Shown here: piece by piece, positions 12,514 through 24,599 of the stretch
Layout of the letters: every line of letters starts with the position of its first letter
How positions within the stretch are numbered: the first letter of the stretch is position 1
Assembly (NCBI GenBank): GCA_021234155.1
Contig: JAJEKV010000040.1
Coordinates: forward strand, 6,874,438-6,938,437
From: Isoetes taiwanensis
Taxonomy: Eukaryota; Streptophyta; Lycopodiopsida; Isoetales; Isoetaceae
DNA length: 64,000 nt
Reading direction: 5' to 3'
Notes under the pieces: model-generated
What the model was told of the DNA's origin: nothing
Seen by the model: only the letters and a program-made list of their open reading frames with translations
Databases searched by the model: none
Translations under genes and position numbers: made by a program

Positions 12514-13208
12514 TCACGGTGTTTGCACTGAGAGCTGCACGGAATATGCTAGGGTGTAGATGATGAAGAAATAAAGTGCACCAGCCACCCCACTTAGTTT
12601 CATGATCCATGCCCCAACAAATGTTGCAAGAAGCTTCCTATTGACATTCTGAGAGGCTAGTCACAGCATGTTAATGAATTAATTTCTAGGTTGCCCATGC
12701 ATTTCACGAGTATAATACCTCATAATTGTCTGCAATACCAATACCTATGATAGTGCCAACTGAAATATGTATTGTAGAAACATGTAGTCTTGTTTGTGTT
12801 GCAAGTAAAACTGTTGCAACATTACAAATTTGTGCACTGCACCCCCTTGATGGAGTTAGGAAAGTAGTACGTATTCCAAGGCAACGTGTCAGCTTCCACC
12901 CCCACAAGGAAAGGCCTATAGACGCTCCAACACTAGAAGTTGCAAGAATCCAAATCTGCATTTCTCATTTGATAAGTTACGAAGACAACTTAAAATAGCT
13001 CTTAAAAAGATTTGGTACTCACGTCGATTTTGTGTAACCCAAGTTGACGATTCTGGTAAATCTGGAAGGACCTGTTGCTGACGCTACCTCATTCGCACCA
13101 TGGAAAAAGCTGCATGACCAACAAAAATATACTTATCGTATGATGAAACACATGCTGTTAAGACCTGCAAAAAGCTAAAGAGATGCTCTGCTTCATCTGA
13201 GAACTTCT
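12514..13208 (-). pseudogene. PHO4/Pit-type phosphate transporter, C-terminal exons
   Basis: Four exon-like blocks on the minus strand match the C-terminal half of the PHO4/Pit family of sodium- or proton-coupled phosphate transporters, which are multi-pass membrane proteins. The first, ending 5' at 13,208, gives AEHLFSFLQVLTACVSS. The second (13,109-13,023) gives FFHGANEVASATG, the family's HGAN-V-A signature. The third (12,955-12,719) gives GWKLTRCLGIRTTFLTPSRG and ISVGTIIGIGI. The last (12,648-12,514) gives NVNRKLLATF and ends in TGA. The third and last exons join in phase with GT-AG borders. Just after SATGP in the HGAN exon the frame must shift by one base to rejoin exon three, and the gap to the preceding block (about 23 nt) is too short for an intron. 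I therefore read it as a probable pseudogene or a misassembled gene; the N-terminal membrane segments were not found. Confidence 0.7.
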
Positions 13209-13334
13209 CAGCAAGTGCATTGCAAACAAATGTTTATCATTAAATTCTATCCTCTTCACCATAATGACAGCATTGTTGTTACAACAATTAGATGCGGATA
13301 TATATTATTTCAGTGAACAACTAGAGATACTTAC

Positions 13335-13905
13335 ATGGTCAACTCTTGCTGATGTGATCTTCTTAAGCATTCTCAAAGTGCTATTTCTCCCTGATAATCT
13401 CTTAGATTGTATTCTTTTGAAATACAAATGTCTTTGCAAATCTGTATACTTAATGGTCTCCATTGCGATGGATTGATTGCTAAGGCCTTTTGCAATATTA
13501 TAACACTGAGAACTTAAACGCTTTTCAAAAATTTGTTGATGTCTCACATGTTTAGACGTTGTCACTAAAATGTTCTCTACTTTGAGCACATAAATGATGG
13601 CATATAACCACAATAATCACCACACAAGAAATAATAAGACAAATTTGAATAACAAATAACAATAGAAACTTCAAAGGACAATCCTGTAGAGAAGGGTTTT
13701 GCCAGGCTATCAACGATCAACTGGTTCTGAAGTTAAAAAAAATTGATAGGACTTTTGGGCTGGCTGTGATTAAATCCAGTTTGCAACTTCAATCTTCTCC
13801 TGAATCCCAATGACAAATCTTGTAAACTACTGCTGGGAACATACTCATGCACTTGCTCAGATAAACATGCCTTATTGTTATCTGTTGTTGTCGTCGTAGC
13901 CATTG
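13335..13905 (-). CDS. unidentified multi-exon gene fragments
   Basis: A possible start on the minus strand at 13,905 gives MATTTTTDNNKACLSEQV and stays open for about 55 codons. A short candidate exon near 13,730-13,685 reads NQLIVDSLAKPFSTG. An exon at about 13,579-13,335, with a GTAAGT donor at its end, includes HQQIFEKRLSSQCYNI and ends ITSARVDH. The content is hydrophilic and probably helical. I do not recognise the family. It lies immediately 5' of the PHO4-like exons on the same strand and may be a separate small gene or an upstream part of that gene, although it lacks the membrane helices expected there. Confidence 0.35.
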
Positions 13906-14125
13906 TTGCTTCGAAAACTCGTCTTCGTCACATCACAGATATGGCAAGATTAAATATCAAAGTTCCTCTTCATATCACATCGCCATACCTATTTGCCGCA
14001 GTGAGACCGCCACAGAGTTGCCCTAGATGGCTAAAGCGCTGCAGCTTCAATTTTTTTTTCCTTCTGATGTAAAAAGAAAAAAGTCCGGGAAAAACATGCG
14101 TTAAGCTTTAGAGCTTCGCATTGTC

Positions 14126-14142
14126 TGCCACGTGGACGTCCC
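14126..14142. promoter_or_regulatory. G-box with overlapping ACGT element
   Basis: CCACGTGG is followed directly by ACGTC, giving a palindromic G-box (CACGTG) and a second ACGT core in 14 bp. In plants such pairs bind bZIP and bHLH factors. It lies between the 3' end of the beta'-COP gene and the start of the minus-strand gene(s) below 13.9 kb, about 220 bp upstream of the ATG proposed at 13,905. A regulatory role is inference. Confidence 0.45.
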
Positions 14143-14598
14143 TATCGGACAATACCAATTATATATGTCTTGATAACACTATATTACTGATATTCAGGCT
14201 AAAAATGAACAAAACCAAAATTCCAAACTGCAATGACATTACAAGGTAGACATCAATAATAATAAAATTTTGTATTACAAGGTGAAGTCACGCTTGGACA
14301 AGAAATTTTTTTAACATATCCCACCCATGATTTTAATGGTTCTAAACTTATTCTTACACGGTTGCCATAATCCCTCTGCCCATTGGGATAACAAACAATA
14401 TGGGAAGACATTGCACAAGTGATCTAGCACATTCTCAAACAGCGCCAGTTGTGGCCTTCACCAGGGAAAATTGAATAGCCCACAAAACTTTTAACAATGG
14501 TGGGGACTGCCTTGCTGATATAACAAGAATTAAAGAATGCCATATGCTGACTGCCCAAATATTTGAATAGCACAAGATTCTTATAAAGATTCCAGTGC

Positions 14599-17500
14599 TC
14601 AGGCCTCAGTCTCCTCACTGTTAACAGTCCAATCTTCCTCACCATCTCCAACCACTGCATCCGTGACCACAAAACCCTCCGACACAGCGCTATCCAGAAC
14701 TGGATCATTTTCATCCGCAGTTTCCTCTGCATCCTGCATAATGATACAGAGAACATTTTAAAGCTGAGAATGTGCTTCCTCTTTTACACAATCCCCTAGT
14801 AGATACCAGGTGAGGAACTTCTGATAATAATTTTACTTGCAAACTAACAAACCTTGTACATGTTGATTTAGACAATGAGATGTACGATTCTTCAAGATAG
14901 TAAAATGAGCAAACAAACTATTATCCCAAAAACTATAGATATATACCTGATGCAAAGCATCCCCATTCTCAGCACTACCTTCACGTAATGACAATGCCTT
15001 AAGCTCTTCAATCAAGTCCACATGCAAGGAACTTGCATGCTCCACATAATCCTTTGAGGAAACAAATTCTTGCCTGGAACTCAGAAAGAAGACAGTTATG
15101 GAAAAAAAAGGGAAAAGAAAGGATAAACAGTCCACAGTAAAGCCTTGCCTATTGGCCCTCGTTCGTGCTTCTGCCTCAAGCGCCCATTCCCAATCAGAAA
15201 ACAAGTTTGGATATTCTTGAGGATCTGCCAATGATTCTGCAGCTTTAACATTGATCTGCAAAAGCCAAAAGACTCATCAAATTGTGATGTAGGTCTTCAC
15301 TAGAAATATCTAGAACTGTCCACTTACTTTCTTCAGATCATTTCTCCATAAAGCTACAACATCTGAAACCTTGCTTGGTAAATATGTCCTAGCCATAAAT
15401 GCTGCCTCTGGTATGCGGTTGCTGGAAGAAGGCTCGGTATGTTCAATGCAATTTCACAAGACAAAATGAAAACAAAAGGCTATAATGGCGTCTCATCTCA
15501 TGGACGATTGGCTTCTCACTCAGATTCTAGAAACTGGTACAATAATCTAGCCTCGTACCTGTCAAGCAATAGCTGTATACAATCTTCTAGTCTCCCAAGC
15601 AGAAACAGACAAACAAAGGACACATTTGTTTTGCCTTGTTGCCTGGCTAAAGAAGCAAGCCTCTGCATTCCTTCCGCATTGCCTAATGAGGAGTAAAGAA
15701 GAAGCAAGCCACTGAGGTCTTTTGCATGTGTAAGGCATTCTTCTGCAACATCTAGCTGTATCATGACAAGCACTTTGCATATGAGATTCTCCCCTGAAAC
15801 AGATTGATCTATCATATCCAAACAAGACATAAAAATCATGATATGTACTTTCCCAGTTGACAATGCCAGATCACCAAGCTGTTTCCACTTGGACTCGCTC
15901 TCAGCTTCCTCAGCAATAGCCTGTACATATATAAAAAATTACAGCATCGTGAGAAGCATGCAACATTTATATATGCCAACTGTAGGATGCTAGAAAACTA
16001 TACCTTTGCTATTTCAAGTTTACCAAGCTGAACAGCAAGATCAAATCGATAATCAAAATCTGTCGCCACCTCAAGAGCATCTTCTAACATGCCCCGTGCT
16101 TCAAGAAAATGGGCAACGCTGGTAATAAAACAAAAAGATTAATAAAGCTCTTGAGAAAGTTTAAGTAACAAGAACCAAAGTAAAAACTCTTGCCAAAGAA
16201 CAAAGCCCAACTATTCAGACTTTCGCACATCAATTTCACATCATGACTAAACAGACCTGTTGAGGTGTTCGCGTGGTATTGTTGGCAAAATTTCTTGAGC
16301 TCTTTGTAAATCTCCACGTAAGACAACAGTTTTGTACTCAATCAGACTGAGCAGCAATGTATAACTCACAACACTGCATAGTGGCCAGCAACAGAGATAA
16401 GACATGGTGTAAAAAAACAATATAAATAATAGACGCTAAGCATGTGAGTAATTTGCGGATGTATTACATACTTGAACTCCTTGTCTATTAAGTAGACGCG
16501 ACTTTGAGCAGCAAGATACCCAAGTAAATACATGGGCCGATCTAAATGATACATGGTTGTCACCTACATTTTTTCAATAGGAATGTGAAAATATATGTTA
16601 ATTCCTCCAGAATCAAAAATGTTACCACCCCACTACATGTGACAAGAGCTCACCTCTCCGCCAACACAGTAATTGAGGCGCCAGGATGAATTGTTGTATA
16701 TAAAACAATCTCCAACCCATACGCCTGTTCTCACACGTTCAGGTATTTCATGTAGAAGTTCAAAAGCATCTTCCACTCCTTGCTCATCGATAGGTCTACC
16801 ACTATCCAAATACGATGTAACGACTTCATGCTAAATTTTCAAAATCACAGCCTCCAACATTTTTAGTTAGTTTCTCGTGCAAACCCTGAGTAATTTCATA
16901 GCATTCTACTTTGATACTGGATAACAACTGATGAAGTCTGTGGATTACTTACATTGTATTTCAATATATAAAATGAGTTTTCACTGGAAATAGCAACCAA
17001 ATCTCCACTGTCTGCCCAGTATACATTCTACACCAGAAAAACAAAATAACAATCACACTTCTATAAGATCTACATATGTTTACAGAACTTCATAATTCCA
17101 ATTTACCTTCACTGTAACGTCAATTCGACGGATTACACGGCACTCTGCCCAATCATAGAAGCAGACAAAATCATTTGATCTGACACCCAACAAGCATCCC
17201 CCATAGATTCCTTCTGCAGAAAATGATGGACGGATGCTCTTCTTTTCCTGAAATGTAGAAGCTTTTTTAATAATAGATATCACAGTTTCTCGCCTTTCAA
17301 GAATTCTGCTCACATGAAACCTAGCGATAACAACTAGCAAAGCTGTCAACAAATGGATCTGACTTGCTTCCCAGCCATTTCACATTTTAAAAAGTAAAAT
17401 AACCCCATCTCTAAATCAGCATGCACTCTTCTCATGCAATTTGCCTGTAGAGCACAGGCCTTTACGTCTAGCATCTTGGTGAGATACTACCTCTTGGTAG

Positions 17501-20068
17501 ACCAATCAGCACATTTAACATTAAGCTGATATATAAAGTTTCGTTACAAAATTATGCAAATTGAAAACGAGGGATGTGTAATATGATAATTAGATCTTAG
17601 ATTACAAAGCAAAGTATTCAAACACCTGGAATGATTTATTGAAAATTTTGATCTTTGATGTACTTTCCCGCACGGCATAGTCCCCTTCACTTGACCACAC
17701 AAACTCTAGGGCTGTGCCAAATGACCTATTTCTCCATGCTAATGCTGTATAGATGGTAAATTCTCCATCCCCACAAACAACCACAAACCTTCCATTTGGA
17801 TTATGCCTCAGACTCTGCAATGTAGCCAATTCACTAAAAATCATCAGCAAAAGCAAAAATAGTTTCTCATATAAAAAGGAGTCTCAAATGCATCCTACTT
17901 GAGGGTAAAGATCACAACTCCCAAGCTCCTTCACAGATAATGGCAGCCTCTCACCATCGACCACCTGCACATTATTGTTTTATTTAAAAGGATTCAATAT
18001 TCAGTCAATTACCTATGCCCCAGCAGCACTACCTCCACATCAGCATTCACTGCCCTGATATTAACTGTCTGTATCTCATTGTGTTTTGCCCAAATAACTT
18101 TGCCACTGCTGTCCATACTTGCAACTGGTTCTTCACGGCCAATCTTTATCATAATGGTCCCTTCATCATATCCAATAGCAACTCTGCAGTAAAATTACAG
18201 AGGATATGACAAAAAGTCCAACTTACGCAAGCATAGAAGTAACCCTACCTGTTTGATCCCTTCAAGTATCCTATTGCCCATACACGTTCCAGACCGTAAT
18301 TCAGCGTGTTTTCAAGTCTGCCATGATCCAATCATTAATAATTTGCTGAGGATTTAATGCATGTGCCCAGGCAACCCAATTTATTTTGTCAGCATGGAGA
18401 AAGCATACAATGGGAACATCCAAGCAGTACACAAGTCATAGGCTAACAGGCATCTAAACACAGCGCATGACACGCTCACCTATAGGTAGTTGAATGCCAA
18501 ATGCGAACTGTTCCATCTTCAGATCCAGTAATGATGATTGGCAATTCTGGATGAAAACAAGCTGCCGAGACATTGTGCATGTGGCCTTCCAATGTCTGAA
18601 CACAGCTTTTAGTTTGATAATCCCAGATCTGCACAGGAATAAAAGAAACCGTAAACATTTGCCTGCAAAAACGTTTTTGTTAAGGACATACCTTAGCAGT
18701 TTGGTCATCAGAACCAGTTATCAAATGAGGCCTGTCACCCCCCGTAAAATATTCTACACAATTAACTCCTTTTGAGTGAGCTTCCAATGTAAAGTTTGGT
18801 TCAGGTGATCCAAGGTTCCAGATCTATAAAAATATTAATTAATCAAGAAAAGAAGAAAAGTAGGGATGCGTAAATAGGTTGAAGAGAACATGAAGAATCT
18901 CACCTTTATTGTGCGGTCCAAGGACGCACTAGCAAATGTGTTTGTGTCTTTTGGATTAAAAGAAATTTGCATGACATAGTGGGAATGTCCTTCAAATATT
19001 TGTGTGCATGTCCAACCCTTATCCCAATCCCAAAGTTTAATTAACATGTCATCAGAAGATGAGAGGACGTAAGGTAGAGTTGGATGCACAGCAACACATC
19101 TAATGTAGTCAGTATGCGCTTCAAATGACTTGATTTTGTCCATTGTGTTATAATTATAAACACGAATGATCATATCATCTGCTCCAGCCACAATCCACTG
19201 TTTCCGAGAAATAAACTTGGCAGACCTCACTACAAAGGAATAGAGTCTGAGTACGTATATTTAACCAGGAAAATGACAAGTGATGTATACCTGGAAGATC
19301 TGTGACTTCGAAGGACTTGACTAAAGCCTGAAAATACCGCAGTGATGGTATTAAAGGAAGGAAAATAATGCATATAATAAAGTGGAAACTGTTACTGATT
19401 GCCCATCGCAAGTCATATATGATATGATAAGCATGTGCACCTGTGTCTGATAGTTCCATATGTAGATGCTTCCTGTGTACAGACTGGCAAGTATCCTGTA
19501 GATCAAAATACCACATTATTAAGAAAATTCCATTAAAATCAATCCTCCAAGCCAATGAATTTATCTGCATACCATGGTTCTGTCTGATGAAGATCTACAC
19601 ACTTGACTCTATCAGATCTTTGCGCGAGCTTTCGCTGAAGAAAAGACACAAAATAATAAGTCTTTTGAAAAATCTGTTACAGACAAAACTGAATAAGTAG
19701 CCCAATGGTTACCTTGATCTCAAGCCTGAGAGGCTGCCAGCAAGAAACAATTTAGTCAGAAACCAAAAAAGGTAGCATGCATTACAGAGTTAAAAACTTT
19801 AATAGGTAGGTAAATTACACGTGCCTGGATCAAATATCTGGGCGAAAAATGCACACATTGCCGACTATAAAAATTGTATACACTGCCACTTCCTAATCTA
19901 AAGGCGCCGTATACTTAATAAAGAGCAATGCCTGACTACGTTATCGTTAAACTAGAGATGAGGTATTAGCTAGCTGGGTAATGCGTTTGGGATCTAAGAA
20001 TGGACTGAATTCGCCAGATCTAGTAATATGAAGTTTTGTTTAGCCCGGGCTCTAAGACATCTTACCAT
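14599..20068 (-). CDS. COPB2: coatomer subunit beta' (beta'-COP)
   Basis: Encodes a subunit of the COPI coat that moves vesicles from Golgi to ER and within the Golgi. The N-terminal WD40 propeller is clear: [54 protein letters not shown] and [12 protein letters not shown], with GH and WD repeats. The second WD40 and helical solenoid follow ([53 protein letters not shown]). I traced 24 exons: 20068-20066, 19733-19713, 19634-19573, 19495-19441, 19327-19291, 19229-18904, 18823-18692, 18628-18480, 18317-18249, 18183-18033, 17964-17899, 17814-17626, 17247-17107, 17027-16953, 16830-16654, 16563-16472, 16373-16257, 16118-16004, 15920-15849, 15755-15559, 15421-15328, 15255-15149, 15073-14947, 14733-14599. 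They sum to 2,709 nt, a multiple of three, about 902 residues, close to plant beta'-COP. The start is a lone ATG before a GTAAG donor. Exon 22 uses a GC donor. The acidic tail ends [10 protein letters not shown]. No break was seen; this is the one intact host gene here. Confidence 0.95.
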
Positions 20069-20069
20069 G

Positions 20070-21640
20070 TTTCACCAAATCGGCACCGCCCAGTTATAAA
20101 TCGTCTAAACTTTACCAGTAGAATCAGCTCAATTTACCATCTGGGTCTACACAAAAATCAAGTTCGACTCAATCAGATCCACTAAATAGATCAAATGAAA
20201 CTGTGTCGAACAAGATGAACAACCTGGCTTAAACAAGCGCGGCCTCAGGTCGATGGATCCCCCAGCTCTAAACCTTCTTATATATTTTGAAGGGCTGTTT
20301 TCTTCATTCTGCCCGTCGAAAAAAAATATGACCGTCTACCTAAGCACACTAGAATAGTTTTTTGGACGCAAAAGACAGGTAAGCGTCATTCCCTTGCTCA
20401 TCCAATAATATGCTGCCACGTAAGGTTTTTCTAAGGCTTACTTAAAGTGTGTCAACATTCGACATTACCATACCACTATGGTACGTAAACAAGTGCGTGG
20501 CTTTTGCTTTAGCCCCAATAGTTAAATGATACGTGGCATATTCTTTGATCTTCTAAAACTTTAGCTCCAATGGCATACAAATACGTGCGTGGTTTGTTCT
20601 TTGGATTGCTCCTTGGCAAGTTCCATCGATGAGCCTAAGATCCCAACGAGTCCCATGTATATTGACAAGTTCCATCGATTTAGCCTGAAATCCCAATAAG
20701 TTGCATTCATTGGCAAGTTTCTTTGATTACCCTGAAATCTCAACAAGTTCCATCGATTGGCCAGTGGAGTTTCTACAGTTCTCCAAGAAAACTCCAACTG
20801 AGGGATCTCGAATCTATGATTATTACTGTTACATCAGAAACTTTCGAGCTCTAATCGAATCCAAAAGCTCAAGATCACTGCTCTTGTGGACCTCTAAAAC
20901 CCATGGAAGTAAGAACTTCCAAGCTCGTGGAATCTAGGTCTGTTTCATATATTAAAGAGATGGATTTTGGAACTAAGGATGGGGTTTTCTTCTACAAGAA
21001 TATACTTTTCAACGTAAGCGTGGCAATTTATTAGTGGGGAATATTCTTTTCCTATTAGATTGCTTTTGATATGGTGGGCAACATTAGCCAATCAAATTTG
21101 TTACTTTATATGGAATATGCCAAGAACATACGAATTTAACATCTATCTAATGTAGCAAATCATTGTCAGGTCAATCAACCCCAACAAACATCGATAGAGG
21201 CAACCAAATAGGCAGATAGGTAATCCTCGACAATTCTTCATTTATCATCAAGAAATATTTTTCTCTACTTGATTCGAAAACCAAAAATATGCTTTGTGGT
21301 TTGCTATCTCCAGAGATCTTGTTTCTAGCAGGGTTGGATCCATAGTTTCTATTTTCTTTTGTAATTTTGCCTGTTTCAGCGATGTTGTAAGCAATGTCGT
21401 GTGTGCCCATTTTTCGCTACAGTCTTAAATCTGATGCAATTGCTTAATCCTAAGCAATCACCACAAACCCTAAATTGGATTGAAATCTCCAATGTCCCCA
21501 CAAGTAATATCTCCTTTCATATAATTAGATTTAGTAGATTATAGCATAAAGTTTTGCATTTCCAGTGATTTTAAATGAAGCTTGGCCTTGTTGAGCTCTT
21601 GGCTCTCCTAGCAATACGAGGATATAGTTCCATGTGTAAG
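20070..21640. other. upstream region of beta'-COP and spacer
   Basis: The first part should hold the promoter and 5' UTR of the minus-strand beta'-COP gene; no TATA box could be assigned with confidence. At about 20,600-20,775 phrases of the type AAGTTCCATCGATNNGCCTGA recur four or five times at roughly 50-bp spacing, an imperfect tandem array. No further gene is recognised. Confidence 0.4.
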
Positions 21641-21646
21641 GAGACC

Positions 21647-22841
21647 AAGTACCAGCACCAATTCTATCCACGTTCTCCATAACTTAATGCATCTCCTTTC
21701 CTCAAGGGGTTGCTAGCTGCGTGGGAGACTGTGCGCACTTTGTTTCAGTTCCATCCAATGGCCCATACAGATCCTACAGCCAGTTGCTGGTGGACCCTTT
21801 TGGGTGATGGCCAGACAGATTGTCACCTGGTCTCTTCTGTCCATCCATTGACGCAACGTCGATGGCGGGCAGCGGGTGTGCTCACGGTATCTGCATGGTA
21901 TAATGAGACAAGATTGTTGACGTGGAATGAGTTCAAATTGAAGTTTCTCCTCCTTCGTTGGGACCGTGGCATTTGGAAAAAGTAGTTGCTACACTTCCTC
22001 CACACCCACAAGACGTGGCTCCCCAACTCTGGATGGTTCATGGCAGTGTTAAGGAGGAGCATCTCGTGCACTCGATGTATGTGGTCCTGCTTCATCCTGA
22101 AGTGTTGCCTCCATCGCCAAAGTGGCCTTTAATTATCCCTGAGCCTCATGGTATAGCAGTTTGGCGATGGGTGTGGGATAAATTGCTCCATCCTAAGCTA
22201 TCTATTTTATGGTGGCAGATCACTCATAGATGCATGCGGGTAAACACTGTTGCTCATCGATTTCGTCCAGAAGTCTCTGTGATATGCCCTCTTTGCATGC
22301 AGAGGGATGAGACAATTGAGCACTGCTTTTTCTTATGTCACCATGTTCGATTTGCTTGGCAGTGGCTTTTGAGTCGTTTCCATTGTGACTTGAATAGTCA
22401 GCAGGTCCTATTGTCAGTCTATCCTAGTCCTTGGGACAAGTTGGCAGAGAGGGCTTTCCACTTAGCATCTGCTTTGATCATCTGGTCCATCTGGAAGAGA
22501 CAAAATCTCCTCATTTTCAAGGGACAGGTCTTTTCAGATACGCAAGCAAGTGCTTAGCGATGCTTGTAATCGCATTGTGAAGGCGTACAAGTGTTCTTCC
22601 TTAAAGGATGGCGTCAAGAGTGTCATTTGGGAGCAATATCTTCAGATTCAGACCTACTCATAGCAAACAGTTGTGCTCGTGGTGATATGTATTCTCTGCT
22701 TTTCTATGTTATGTATGTGGTGGGTAGTGTTGCTCTAGTGGACATCTTCTCCACTGGGTTTTGAGTCCCCCGTATACTCTTTGTATTCTTTTGAGTAATA
22801 AAGGTCCACGTTCATAAAAAAAAAAAGTACCAGCACCAATT
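21647..22841 (+). mobile_element. 5'-truncated LINE with target-site duplication
   Basis: A 17-bp direct repeat AAGTACCAGCACCAATT stands at 21,647-21,663 and again at 22,825-22,841. Between them is the 3' end of a non-LTR retrotransposon ending in about 10 A residues just before the second copy. The insert holds only the C-terminal part of ORF2. A perfect duplication plus poly(A) tail is the hallmark of target-primed reverse transcription, and the intact duplication implies a fairly recent event. Confidence 0.93.
21710..22657 (+). pseudogene. LINE ORF2 C-terminus with zf-RVT domain
   Basis: Two frames overlapping near 21,960-21,985 carry the end of a plant LINE ORF2. The second reads WRWVWDKLLHPKLSILWWQI, then the zinc-binding zf-RVT motif CPLCMQRDETIEHCFFLC, HVRFAWQWLL and a tail with IIWSIWKRQNLLIFKG. 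The zf-RVT domain sits after reverse transcriptase in plant L1-clade elements. A frameshift near 21,960 and another near 22,550 show it is dead. The reverse transcriptase itself was lost through 5' truncation. Confidence 0.88.
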
Positions 22842-22849
22842 TTGAAGTT

Positions 22850-23880
22850 TTCTAATTGTGGGTTTTATGAAGCAAATTTTGATAGCAAATTATGAAGTTT
22901 CACCGCAGTGCAAATGCAAGCCAATCTAGCTACTTTGAAGGGGAGGAATCTTTTTGTCCATGTAGACATACCTTGTTGCCATGTCATGATGGGCCATGTT
23001 TTTCGGGTAAAATATCTATTTCTATTGTTATGGCACCTCAAGGGAGCATGTTACACAAGTTGAAGAGTAGTTGTATAAGTACAAGAAGATGCCTCTAAAA
23101 CACGAACATGAAGCATTGTGTACTTACTCCAATAGAGGAGACTAGTTATAAGATTTAATTTGAAGAATGTAATGGCTCAATACTACAGCCAAGAAAAAGA
23201 AACTACTTGAAATTTTATGAAGTATAAATTATTTTCGACCCCACAAACATTAATAATTCAAGACATTCACAAACATCTATGTTGTACCTTTGCACAAGGA
23301 AGAGCCCGTGAATGAAAGGAGATAAATTATGCAATTATCAGGTTGCCTTAAAGCAAAAGCCTTCTTTGTAGTGGTGCATTAGCATATTTTTTGGATATGC
23401 ATATAGTATATGCTCAATTATTTGTTACCTGCTTTAACCACATTAAGACCAAATGTTTACAAGGAAAAGGAAAAGCCATAGACCAATACAGATAGAAATT
23501 ATACAACCGAGAAAAGGACAAGCAAATTAGACAAAGGTCCGGACAGAGCAGAGATTGTGATACGGTACATGGACGATCAATCTTATTCATTCTTAAACAT
23601 GGTTTAAGGGAAAATTGAAAAATGGGATTAGGAAAGCCACAAACCAGAAGTGACCCAGGAGAAATAACCCAGGAGAAACATCCTTAGTGACATCTTGGTA
23701 CAATTAGCAATAGCAGAATTCGAAGTAAAAAAATGGATAAAGACGGGATAGGCACTTACCTTGTTGGTTTGGTACGATGAGGAATGCAGGGAAGAGAAAA
23801 GAAAAACGAGACACGCTAGGAAGGAAGGAAGGAAGGAAGGAAGGAAAAAGTTTTAACGTCCACGGAACCCAATCGGGTTT
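22850..23880. other. spacer between the two LINE insertions
   Basis: AT-rich, no gene. At about 23,817-23,845 there is a GGAA tetranucleotide run followed by TTTTAACGTCCACGGAA, which matches the tail of the SINE-like sequences at 26.5, 28.1 and 29.0 kb read in reverse. Confidence 0.45.
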
Positions 23881-23896
23881 TCAAGAGGAGAGGCAT

Positions 23897-24384
23897 AAGT
23901 ACTTAAGCATGCTATGAAAGAGGCTTCAAGGCCTCTTTCATTGCAATTTGAATAGCCAGCAGGTGTTATTAGCAGTTTATCCAAGTAGTTGGGATAATTT
24001 GGCAAAAAGGGCCTTTCATTTGGCTTCTGCATGGATCATCTGGTCCATTTGGAAAAGAAGGAATCTTCTCATATTCAAAGGTCTTGCTTGTTCAGATGCA
24101 CAGGTCCTTCTTGAGGCCCAACAACGAATTGTCAAAGCATTCAGGTGCTCATCAATTGCTAATGAGGTGAAGAGCCATATTTGGGAGCACTATCTTCAGA
24201 TTCATACTTACTTATGAGTTTTTGCTTGCTCTTCATATTGTTTAGATGTTGTATTTGAGTGGGGTGGTTTTGCTCTGGTGGACATCCTCTCCACTGAGTT
24301 ATTAGTCCCCATTATACTCTGTAACTTTCTCTGGATAATAAAGGCTCAAGTCCTTCAAAAAAAAAAAAGTACTTAAGCATGCTA
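23897..24384 (+). mobile_element. second, shorter LINE insertion with 18-bp duplication
   Basis: AAGTACTTAAGCATGCTA occurs at 23,897-23,914 and 24,367-24,384. The 452-bp insert is the extreme 3' end of the same LINE family as at 21.6 kb, ending in an A run. The coding remnant 23,948-24,217 (SAWIIWSIWKRRNLLIFKG) is open to its own stop and aligns with the tail of the first copy, which is frameshifted there. The insert starts with a small inverted repeat described under findings. Confidence 0.93.
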
Positions 24385-24599
24385 AAAATAAAGAGAAATT
24401 CAAACTTACTGCAATGAAAGTGGGATCCGGCCAAAATGCTAAAAAGACAGCCAAAGAGGTTCTGGATGGAAATGAAAGGGAAGAAAAGCCCGAAATGGGA
24501 GTGGGGAGGGAAGGTTGAGATCAATTGGGAACAATACCTGGACAGATTGTATAAGATAGGGGCGGCCCCAATAATCGTGCCTAGAGAGAGGCATCACAA

